From an uncultured Collinsella sp. (GTDB lineage: Bacteria; Actinomycetota; Coriobacteriia; Coriobacteriales; Coriobacteriaceae), in contig CABSNH010000042.1 in assembly GCA_902478985.1 (NCBI GenBank), positions 1-11,836 on the forward strand: 11,836 nucleotides of DNA. Direction: 5' to 3'. Shown here piece after piece: positions 5,390 to 11,836 of the stretch; position 1 is the first letter of the stretch, and every line of letters starts with the position of its first letter. A program made the translations under genes and the position numbers. The notes under the pieces are model-generated. The model did no database searches, had not been told where the DNA came from, and saw only the letters and a list, made by a program, of their open reading frames with translations.

Positions 5390-8300
5390 CTACGAACGAC
5401 GAATGACCTCGGTCACGACCTCGGACACCGTAGCGATATTTGTCGGATTGACGTTGTACGGCAGATCGTCCTCAGTGTGAGCGCACGCCAGACGTGGGCC
5501 GTCGACGCCGGCAATGGTAAGGGCGCGTCGGCTTGCCTCGAGAGCAGCATAGGCATCGGTCTTGGCATAAGGCATCTCAAATGCACCGCAATCGACATGG
5601 AACGACTTGCACACCTTGTTGACCAAGTTCATGATGCGTCGGTCACCCTTGAGCAACTGCTGCTCGCCCTCGACCGTCACGACCGAAAGCCTACCGGCAC
5701 CAATGGACTCAAGGTTGATAAAGAACACGCCGCGGAGCTTGTCGCGATGCGCGGCCAGGAACGCCTTCATGCCGGCGCCGTCGCAATCGGAAGCGCCTGT
5801 AGCCACAAACCAGATGTCGTGGCCAAGCAGCTCATCATCACCCATGGAGGCAACGGCAGCGAGCATATCCTCGGCGGAAGCTCCATCGGAAGACGTGGCG
5901 CCACCCTTCCAGCCGTCGTCGTCATCCTCGAAGTTATCCCACGAGCCGATACCGCGACCAGACTTCTTGGCGTCGTAATCATCCTCGACGCCAAGCCAAT
6001 CGCTCATGCTGTCCTGCTCGTTTTTCTTTTTGCGACCGAACAGACCGCCCAAGCCGCGCTTTTGCGGCTTGGCGGCCGGAGCGGCAGGAGCCGAGATAGT
6101 CTCAAGCGGCTGAACATCCGAGGTGACCGGCATGGGGGGAACAACCGGAGCCGATGTGGGCTCGGGACCCTGTGCCGTCGCGAAGGGATCGTTAACCTGA
6201 GCCGAAGGGTCGGGAAGGTCGAACAGCGAGGTGCGCGAGGCGACATTGGCCTGCTGCATCGAAGGCATCGAGGGATCGGGGACCGAGGCCAGCGGAGACG
6301 CAGAGGGCATGGGAGCCGGCGCGGATGCCGGGTCGGGAACGTTCATGTTCGGGCGCGGCGACGCCTGAGACGAGATCTGAGCCATGAGGGAGTCGACTGT
6401 CTCGTCCTGCGTGGGAGCGACATTGGCCACCGTGGCACCGGGGTCACTCGGTGCGGGCATGGTAAAGATCTGCGTAGAATAAGGCCTGGACTCATCCGTC
6501 TTGGGAGCCTCGTCAACCGCAGGGGACTCCTGCTCCATCGCAGGAGCCTCGACCTGCTCGGGCGCGCTGGCCTCAACGGAATCGGCCTCGTCGACAACCG
6601 AAGCATCGGCGGCGTCTTGGGCATCATCGGAGATGGGAAGGGGCTCGGCAATTGCGGTGCCCTGCTTCTCAAACGTCATCGTGGCATCAAACGACACAGT
6701 GCTGTCGACCGGCTGTTGGGTTTCGAAAGTCGCCGTCTCCCCGGCAACATCCGCAGGCGAAGGCTGCGGCGTCTCGAAAGACGTCGTGGCGTCGGCAACA
6801 TCAACGGATACCGGCTGCTCGGCGTCACTTTGCTCAAATTCCTGTGCCGCGCGCTCGCGCTCGGCCTCGGCCGCCTCTCGCTGGGCTGCAGCCTCGCGCT
6901 CGGCTGCCTCGCGGGCAGCAGCACGCTTTTCCTCAAAGTCGTCGACGAACTTCTTGCCCTTCGCAAGGGCGCCCTTAAAGAAGCTAGAAGCGCTGGCACC
7001 AATCGAGGAGAACGCGGAAGCGATATCGGCATGGGGCGTTGTCGAGGGAAGCTCGGTCGAGAAATCGGTGTCACTCTCATAGGACACGCGCTGCGGATAC
7101 TCGTCATAGTCCTCATCGGCGGTCTCGTCTTCAACCTGTGCCGGAGCGGCGGGCGCCAAAATATCCAGACCAGCTGCAGAATCGAGCGCGGGCTTTGCGT
7201 CAGGCTCCGCGGCAGCAACAGTGGCAGCGACCGGCTCGGCGGGAGCAACAGCCGTATTGGCCGCGGGCGCAGGCTCCTGTGCAACGGGAGCAGGCTCCGG
7301 CTCGAACGTCGGCTCCTCGCCCTCTTCGTAATCGAGCGTGCAGGACTCGGGAAGCATGCCCAGGGCACGGATGGCATCCGAGCCAAACCGGATGTTGCCG
7401 GCGGCATTGCGATAAAGCTTGGGCTCGGGCTCGGCCTCATCAGCCGCGGCAGGCTCCTCTGCCGGCTCGGCAGTGGACTCGTCTGCAACGGGCTCCTCGG
7501 CCGGAATATCTTGGACCTGGGACTCGGGTGCGATGACGCCAATCAGGGTCTCGTCGGCAGAAGCACCTTCGAATCCATCGATTTGCTCATCAAAAGCCTC
7601 GCCCTGCGCGGCCTCATTCGCGGGAGCGACCGGCTGGCCATACTCATCCTCGGTATAGGCAGGCTCTTCGTACTCGATGGTATTGCCGTAATCATTTTGC
7701 TGCTGGGCCGCGGCGTACTCGGCTGCCGCGCGCGCCATCTCCTCGGCGCGACGCTTCTGCTCGCCAAAATACGTGTCAAACGGAATATCGTCAGGGAACT
7801 CGTTCTCACCCTGATAGGGGGCGACGTTATCCATGACACCCAGCATGGCGGCAACAGAGGACTTGTTGCAAACCGAGCCGGACGTGTAGGGAAGGACAAA
7901 ACGATTGGAAATGATATTGGCGGCATTGGCGAGCGCCACGAGGGAGGCAAGGATCGCGACAATCCACAGCAGGACCTTCAACGCGCCGGGAAGCGGCAAG
8001 ATGCGCAGGATGGCAATAGCCGCGGGAGCAATCGTGGCAATCGGGAGCAATTTGGCGATCAGCGCTCGGTACGGCGCATAGGGCTCGCGAGCGAGCAGTT
8101 CGGCGCGCGGGGAGTCATAGTGCGCGACGACGACAACCGGGCGATTGCGCGGAGAGGCAAGCGGGCCAGAGGCCTTGTGATAGGCGATGACATTTTGGCT
8201 CACGCCCGTCTTGCCCAGGCGCGAGATCACGGGGCGCCCGGTTCGCTCGAGCACATAGAGCACGGCTCCGACAATGGCCAACAGGGTGCCGACTAAGCCG

Positions 8301-8533
8301 ATACCGCCACCGATGCCCATAAGCAGGGCACCGGCGAATGCCAGAATGCCCGTAACGGCAAACGCCATCCTGCTCGGCGCGGGAGCATTAAACTCCTGCA
8401 CCTCGGGATCAAAGCCGTGGTTGCGGAAAATTTGAGCGATATCTTCGGCAGCCAAGCGCTCTTCTTCGCTGCACGCCGGCGTGATGCCAGTGTTCTGCAA
8501 CAGGTGGTTAATATAGTTCTGGGTGTTCGCCAT
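5390..8533 (-). CDS. Membrane protein with split, divergent M28-peptidase fold and a long disordered insert
   Basis: 1047 residues from ATG at 8533 (GGAG at 8539-8542, 5-nt spacing); an upstream extension of 50 residues is open but lacks a ribosome site and looks non-coding. Residues 1-50 resemble the N-terminal helices of M28 aminopeptidases. A membrane hairpin lies at about 57-95. VVVVAHYDS (133-141) supplies the M28 metal-ligand histidine (H138). A second membrane hairpin (about 156-204) separates it from SVCNKSSVAAML (220-231), the counterpart of the NDxxSG metal-Asp motif. Residues about 236-894 are acidic, Ala/Pro/Glu-rich and probably disordered, with a charged helical stretch (531-567) and a basic patch (822-838). 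The fold resumes with FVATGASDCDGAG (909-921), NLESIG (940-945), a TDAY segment (992-995) and CAH (H1019). Where M28 enzymes have Asp, Glu-Glu and Asp, this has Cys222, Ser915-Asp916 and Glu942, so classical peptidase activity is doubtful. Likely cytoplasmic-facing and in operon with the small membrane protein downstream. Confidence 0.85.
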   Translation of the reverse strand: MANTQNYINHLLQNTGITPACSEEERLAAEDIAQIFRNHGFDPEVQEFNAPAPSRMAFAVTGILAFAGALLMGIGGGIGLVGTLLAIVGAVLYVLERTGRPVISRLGKTGVSQNVIAYHKASGPLASPRNRPVVVVAHYDSPRAELLAREPYAPYRALIAKLLPIATIAPAAIAILRILPLPGALKVLLWIVAILASLVALANAANIISNRFVLPYTSGSVCNKSSVAAMLGVMDNVAPYQGENEFPDDIPFDTYFGEQKRRAEEMARAAAEYAAAQQQNDYGNTIEYEEPAYTEDEYGQPVAPANEAAQGEAFDEQIDGFEGASADETLIGVIAPESQVQDIPAEEPVADESTAEPAEEPAAADEAEPEPKLYRNAAGNIRFGSDAIRALGMLPESCTLDYEEGEEPTFEPEPAPVAQEPAPAANTAVAPAEPVAATVAAAEPDAKPALDSAAGLDILAPAAPAQVEDETADEDYDEYPQRVSYESDTDFSTELPSTTPHADIASAFSSIGASASSFFKGALAKGKKFVDDFEEKRAAAREAAEREAAAQREAAEAERERAAQEFEQSDAEQPVSVDVADATTSFETPQPSPADVAGETATFETQQPVDSTVSFDATMTFEKQGTAIAEPLPISDDAQDAADASVVDEADSVEASAPEQVEAPAMEQESPAVDEAPKTDESRPYSTQIFTMPAPSDPGATVANVAPTQDETVDSLMAQISSQASPRPNMNVPDPASAPAPMPSASPLASVPDPSMPSMQQANVASRTSLFDLPDPSAQVNDPFATAQGPEPTSAPVVPPMPVTSDVQPLETISAPAAPAAKPQKRGLGGLFGRKKKNEQDSMSDWLGVEDDYDAKKSGRGIGSWDNFEDDDDGWKGGATSSDGASAEDMLAAVASMGDDELLGHDIWFVATGASDCDGAGMKAFLAAHRDKLRGVFFINLESIGAGRLSVVTVEGEQQLLKGDRRIMNLVNKVCKSFHVDCGAFEMPYAKTDAYAALEASRRALTIAGVDGPRLACAHTEDDLPYNVNPTNIATVSEVVTEVIRRS

Positions 8534-8568
8534 ATGCGCTCCACATCCATAATCCGACAAATAGGCCC

Positions 8569-8582
8569 AATGTATGCACATT
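8569..8582. promoter_or_regulatory. Small inverted repeat in the divergent intergenic region
   Basis: AATGT (8569-8573) and ACATT (8578-8582) are perfect inverted arms around ATGC, inside the 197-bp gap between the divergent M28-like and WYL genes. It would lie just downstream of the putative start of the minus-strand promoter, as an operator might. The arms are only 5 bp, so chance is possible. Confidence 0.2.
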
Positions 8583-8601
8583 AGAACCGTATATAGTCGA
8601 A

Positions 8602-8607
8602 AGTATA
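8602..8607 (-). promoter_or_regulatory. Possible -10 element for the M28-like operon
   Basis: TATACT on the minus strand matches the -10 consensus at five of six positions and would begin transcription near 8595, about 60 nt before the ATG. The expected -35 zone (near 8625-8630) is GC-rich with no match, so a typical housekeeping promoter is uncertain. Confidence 0.3.
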
Positions 8608-8643
8608 CCCCGAGCGGGCGCAAACGGCCGAATTCTGGGCATC

Positions 8644-8672
8644 TTAACGCCCCAAGCGGACAAGGATATAGC
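8644..8672 (+). promoter_or_regulatory. Possible promoter of the WYL regulator operon
   Basis: TTAACG (8644-8649) and TATAGC (8667-8672) each match sigma-70 type consensus at four of six positions with an ideal 17-bp spacer. The start would be near 8679, about 50 nt before the chosen ATG at 8731. If this is the promoter, the earlier in-frame ATG at 8698 would also be transcribed, but it lacks a ribosome site. Confidence 0.35.
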
Positions 8673-8730
8673 CTAATCTCCATATCGGACTAAAATCATG
8701 GCATCAAACACCTTCCCATGCGAGGATTCT

Positions 8731-9753
8731 ATGACGGCAAGCGATACAACCGTAACGAATAAAAATGGGGCGCCGGAACCCGGTTTCGACAAGACCGCCC
8801 AGCGCATCCTCAATCTGTTCTTTGTCCTCAACAGCTCTCCCGAGCCACTGACCACAGAGCAAATTGTCCTGGATTCCGATCTTGGCTATGGGTCGGGCAA
8901 TATCGACTCGGACAAGCGCAAGTTTCGCCGCGATCGCGAAAAACTCCTCGAACGCGGAATCACGATCAAGGAAGTTCGCGCAGCAGGCGCCCAAGAAACC
9001 GAAGAAAGCGCGTGGACCATCGATCGCGAGCACACGTTTGCGGCCGGTGGCCTCATCACCGCAGACGACGCGGACATCTTGCTCGACGCTATCGACCAGA
9101 CCCTTGCGACCGGTTCGGCCGCGTTTGCCACGCCGCTTGCAGACATACGCTCCAAGATCGCCTACCTCACCGGCGCATCGACCGCAGAAGAGCCTCCCGC
9201 CCGTCGCTTACCCGCCGTCGATGCGGTGTGGAGCGCTTTCGCCGAACGCTGCGCACTGCGCTTTTTGTATCAAAACGGGCACGGGGAGCAAAAAGAGCGC
9301 ACCGTCTGCGTATACGGCATGTTTGAGCACGAGGGTGTGGCGTATTTTTGCGGACTCGACAACGCCACCGATGAAATCAGGACGTTTCGCTGCGACCGTA
9401 TCGTTCGCGCATGGCGCCCCTCGAAGGCCTACTCCATCCCCGCCGACTTTAACCTGAACGATCGCCTGTTCTTCGAGTTTGATTTTGCCGATTGCAAGCC
9501 CGTTATGGCGACCTTTTCGTTTGCCCCGCAAGCCCAGGCCGACATGGTCAGCGGCCTAACGCGCGGTCGCGGGGAGCTCACGCACACCGAAGAGGGTTGG
9601 ACCTGGACCGTCGGCGTGCGCGACCTTAATGCCGCTGCCTCGTTTTGTATGGAGCACGCCATGGACGGCATGAGACCCGTTGCCCCCGATGCACTTAAAC
9701 TGGCGTGGAACCACCTCATCGAAAGGACGGTGCACGAGCATGCCCGTGCGTAA
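8731..9753 (+). CDS. WYL-domain transcriptional regulator, PafB-like (first of tandem pair)
   Basis: A 340-residue regulator with the WYL-family order: helix-turn-helix (about 20-80, with the typical FRRDREKLLERGI end), a linker helical region, a WYL domain (about 165-240, ending FRCDRIVRAW) and a C-terminal WCX-like domain (about 250-335). The WYL signature itself is poor: the WYL tripeptide position reads AYFCG (204-208), so ligand sensing may have changed. ATG at 8731 is preferred over ATG at 8698 because GAGGA (8722-8726) sits 4 nt ahead of it. It overlaps the next WYL gene by 14 bp, so the two are probably translated together. In Actinobacteria, adjacent PafB and PafC act as a pair controlling a LexA-independent DNA-damage response. 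Assignment to that pair is by architecture and tandem order, not by a diagnostic residue. Confidence 0.85.
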   Translation: MTASDTTVTNKNGAPEPGFDKTAQRILNLFFVLNSSPEPLTTEQIVLDSDLGYGSGNIDSDKRKFRRDREKLLERGITIKEVRAAGAQETEESAWTIDREHTFAAGGLITADDADILLDAIDQTLATGSAAFATPLADIRSKIAYLTGASTAEEPPARRLPAVDAVWSAFAERCALRFLYQNGHGEQKERTVCVYGMFEHEGVAYFCGLDNATDEIRTFRCDRIVRAWRPSKAYSIPADFNLNDRLFFEFDFADCKPVMATFSFAPQAQADMVSGLTRGRGELTHTEEGWTWTVGVRDLNAAASFCMEHAMDGMRPVAPDALKLAWNHLIERTVHEHARA

Positions 9754-10657
9754 ACTCACCAGCGAGCAAAGGCTCTCGCGTGCGATTGACATCATGGAGG
9801 CCCTCTACGCTGCCGGTGAGACCGGTATGACACGAGGGGATATCTGCAGCCGTTTTGATATCACGGGTGCGGCGCTCGACGAAATTATCGATATCGTCTC
9901 GACCCTCGCTGACCGTGAGTCGGGCGCACGCATCATCTGCGAACGCCACGGCGAGTGCATCATCCTGACAGGCGATGCGGGGCGTGTGCTGCCCTTGCGC
10001 CTAAGTGCCGCCGAAGGTGCCGTGCTCAACCACGAACTCGAATCGATGGGAATCGACTCTCGGGCAGCAGAGCGTATCCGACACGCCCTCCTACCCGAGA
10101 AACTCGGCTACAACCAGCGCGTCGTCGATACCGTTGCCCGAGGATCGCACTGGCAACAGCTGAACTGCGCGATTCAAGACGGCGTTCGATGCCGCATCAT
10201 CTACCGTTCGATGGACGACACACGGCCGCGTGAGCGTCTCATCGACCCCCTGCGCATCGCGACGCATGGCGACCAAACATATCTGATTGCCTGGGATGTC
10301 GAAGTTGATGCGCAGCGCTCCTACCGCATGGACAAAATCGAAGGCCTTGCCCTTACCGACGATTCTGTGGAGCGCCACACATCCGCGTCCTTGTCCCTCC
10401 ACGAATCCCTTTCCCAAGCGGAGCAGAGCGCAAAACTCCTCATGCCGCTCGACATGGCAGAGTGCCTAGACTGGGCCGGCATCATGTCGATTGAGCCAAA
10501 CGGGGCAGACATGGCGACGGTGACCGTGCGTTATGGGTCAGAGCATTGGCTGTTCTGCCAGGTAATCGCAGCGGGCGGAGCCATCCGCATACTGGATGAC
10601 CCCGCCCAGGCATTGCGTCTATGCGATATGGCGAAGAGCCTGACCTGCCCGCTTTAA
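9740..10657 (+). CDS. WYL-domain transcriptional regulator, PafC-like (second of tandem pair)
   Basis: 305 residues from ATG at 9740. An N-terminal winged-helix region (about 8-75, LTSEQRLSRAIDIMEALYAA) is followed by a WYL domain (about 140-205) with a recognisable core, QTYLIAWDVE (179-188) and RSYRMDKI (193-200, Arg193 and Arg196 as typical ligand-contact type residues), then a WCX-like C-terminal domain (about 225-300). The start lies inside the last codons of the first WYL gene. An earlier in-frame ATG at 9680 would add 20 residues that do not fit the family and overlap the first gene by 74 bp. No strong ribosome site lies at the normal distance (AAAGGA at 9722-9727 is 12 nt away), so translation is probably coupled to the upstream gene. 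The stop overlaps the stop of the convergent helicase gene. Confidence 0.87.
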   Translation: MPVRKLTSEQRLSRAIDIMEALYAAGETGMTRGDICSRFDITGAALDEIIDIVSTLADRESGARIICERHGECIILTGDAGRVLPLRLSAAEGAVLNHELESMGIDSRAAERIRHALLPEKLGYNQRVVDTVARGSHWQQLNCAIQDGVRCRIIYRSMDDTRPRERLIDPLRIATHGDQTYLIAWDVEVDAQRSYRMDKIEGLALTDDSVERHTSASLSLHESLSQAEQSAKLLMPLDMAECLDWAGIMSIEPNGADMATVTVRYGSEHWLFCQVIAAGGAIRILDDPAQALRLCDMAKSLTCPL

Positions 10658-11836
10658 CGGCGTCGCTCGTGGCGTGCACGCCACAGCTGCAAATAATGAC
10701 CGATCTGTGCCGACTCGATACGCTGGTAGGAAGTCGTGGGCAGCGACGTCAAGAACTTCTTGCCGTAGCCCTTTGTCACCAAGCGCGGATCTGCCAAGAT
10801 GAGCACACCGCAATCAGTCGACGAGCGGATGAGACGGCCGGCGGCTTGCTTGACTTCGAGCACCGCCTCGGGCAGCGAGTAGCGCGCCCAGGCGCGGTCT
10901 TCGCGCAGGTTGCGCTCACACGAAAGAGGATCCGTGGGGCTCGAGAACGGCAGCTTGGGGATAATGACGCAACGCAGTGTCTCGCCGCTGGCGTCAAAGC
11001 CCTCCCAAAAGGCCTTGAGCGCAAAGAGCGATGAGGTCGGCTCGTTGATAAACCGATCGCGCAGGCGACGCGGGGACGAGTTGCGCTGCTGGCAATTGAG
11101 CTCCAGGCCCGCTCGCGCCAATTTTGGCTCGACACGGGCATACAGGTCCTCCATGTCGCGCCTGTTAGTGAAGAGCGTGAGCACCGATCCACCCATGGCG
11201 AGATGGGCATCGACCAGCACACGCTCGAGCGCCGACAGATAGTGCTCGCGATCGCGCGGATCGGGAATGTCCCCCGCCACGACCACGGCCATATTCGAGT
11301 CAAAGTCATAGCTCGAATCCAGGTGCAGCGATGAGGATGTCGACTCACCGATGCGATCGAGGCCGACAGCATGGTTGAAATGCTCAAAGCTCTTGGACAC
11401 CGTCATGGTCGCCGAAGCGAAGATGGCCGTGTGCACTTCGGGCAGCCACTCGTTCGCCAAGGCCTCGCCGATATCGATGCGCTCGGCGGTCATAGACTCC
11501 CCGCCCGCGCGCAGCCGACGGTTCACCTGCAGCGAGTACACATAGTGCTCATCCGTACCCTCAATGATGAGTTTGAGGTTCTCGTCCAGCTCGTGCAGAC
11601 GGCGCGAAATGTCGCCTAGGTCGACAACGACCTCGGGCTTATCGGCGGCGACGGTCTGCACCAGCGCGTCTACGCTTTTATCCGCCTGGTCCAGCGCATC
11701 AATTGCGGTATGGGCCGACTGCAAAAAATCGTGCCAGTCATCCGACTCGCGCAGCTCGGGGCCAATCCACAGATTCGCGTTATCGTAGCTCCCACGGGCG
11801 CGACGGCCGAGCTCGCGCACACCATCGAACACATCG
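10654..11836 (-). CDS. DinG-like ATP-dependent DNA helicase, C-terminal part (5' end outside window)
   Basis: The last 393 residues of a superfamily 2, XPD/DinG-type helicase, a 5'-to-3' DNA unwinding family linked to repair and removal of R-loops or other structures. Numbering from the first GTG in view (11832), motifs in order are FASATMTVS (138-146, motif III), GGSVLTLFTNRRDME (214-228, motif IV), ALKAFWEGFDASGE (271-284, motif V, followed by CVIIPKLPF) and QAAGRLIRS (329-337, motif VI with the arginine finger region). The Walker A/B motifs and any iron-sulfur cysteines lie in the missing N-terminal part, so the DinG, YoaA or exonuclease-fused subtype cannot be settled. The frame is open to the window edge; the GTG at 11832 is internal and not a start. 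It converges on the WYL pair with a 4-bp overlap and no intrinsic terminator between. Confidence 0.93.
   Translation of the reverse strand, partial: DVFDGVRELGRRARGSYDNANLWIGPELRESDDWHDFLQSAHTAIDALDQADKSVDALVQTVAADKPEVVVDLGDISRRLHELDENLKLIIEGTDEHYVYSLQVNRRLRAGGESMTAERIDIGEALANEWLPEVHTAIFASATMTVSKSFEHFNHAVGLDRIGESTSSSLHLDSSYDFDSNMAVVVAGDIPDPRDREHYLSALERVLVDAHLAMGGSVLTLFTNRRDMEDLYARVEPKLARAGLELNCQQRNSSPRRLRDRFINEPTSSLFALKAFWEGFDASGETLRCVIIPKLPFSSPTDPLSCERNLREDRAWARYSLPEAVLEVKQAAGRLIRSSTDCGVLILADPRLVTKGYGKKFLTSLPTTSYQRIESAQIGHYLQLWRARHERRR
10669..10684. repeat. Perfect 16-bp palindrome at the convergent gene ends
   Basis: GTGGCGTG followed by CACGCCAC is a perfect palindrome 11 bp after the stop of the second WYL gene and inside the last codons of the helicase gene. 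As RNA it could form a 6-bp stem with a TGCA loop, but no T-tract follows on the plus strand. It is the only candidate for a 3' end signal of the WYL mRNA. It could equally be a by-product of Arg/His codons. Confidence 0.3.

Noticed and set aside
5477..8296. A 939-codon open frame on the plus strand, antisense to the M28-like gene
   Set aside because: Its translation is Arg/Gly/Leu-rich with no recognisable domain and no ribosome site. It is the frame expected opposite a GC-rich Ala/Glu/Pro-biased gene whose reading frame has clear M28-like motifs, so the openness is a codon-bias effect.
8534..8683. A 50-residue N-terminal extension of the M28-like protein
   Set aside because: The frame is open, but the sequence is not M28-like, has no ribosome site at the upstream ATG, and would cover the putative promoter; ATG at 8533 has GGAG at proper spacing and starts a typical M28 N-terminal helix.
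10621..11034. 137-codon plus-strand frame opposite the helicase gene
   Set aside because: The minus strand holds helicase motifs V and VI here; the plus frame is antisense without a ribosome site or any family signature.

Overview
The window looks like a high-GC Gram-positive chromosome, most likely a gut Coriobacteriia species of the Collinsella type. This is inferred from the GC-rich coding, strong AAGGAG-type ribosome sites, an LPXTG thioester/Cna-B surface protein, a tandem pair of PafBC-like WYL regulators, and hairpin repeats with GC-TTC-GC tips. No species marker is present, so the genus is a guess.

Layout. 1-859 (-): N-terminal 286 residues of adenylosuccinate lyase (PurB), cut by the window edge. 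860-1282: non-coding stretch with two 49-bp direct repeats that each form a hairpin, a third hairpin with the same tip, an 18-bp copy of the 3' end of the neighbouring tRNA gene, an inverted T-arm-like copy, and an intrinsic terminator. 1283-1357 (-): tRNA-Gly(CCC) with encoded CCA. 1358-1655: promoter/leader region. 1656-5087 (+): 1143-residue cell-wall-anchored adhesin with an N-terminal thioester domain, about six Cna-B/SpaA-like domains, a tail domain and an LPATG sorting signal. It converges on the next operon across a bidirectional terminator (5094-5131). 5150-8533 (-): a two-gene operon of a 1047-residue membrane protein with a split, apparently catalytically altered M28 peptidase fold and a 72-residue single-pass membrane protein. 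8534-8730: divergent promoter region. 8731-10657 (+): two overlapping WYL-domain regulators. 10654-11836 (-): C-terminal part of a DinG-like helicase whose stop codon overlaps the stop of the second WYL gene.

How the parts relate. The WYL pair resembles PafB/PafC, which act together as a DNA-damage transcription factor in Actinobacteria, and it faces a DinG-type repair helicase; a shared DNA-damage theme is plausible but inferred. The surface protein is an independent adhesion unit with no sortase in view. The most unusual object is the M28-like membrane protein: its fold is interrupted by a two-helix membrane hairpin and by about 660 residues of acidic Ala/Pro/Glu-rich sequence, and at three metal or catalytic motif positions it carries residues other than the usual ones, while two histidines are kept. 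I found no CRISPR array, insertion sequence, transposase, phage gene or complete novel defence system.
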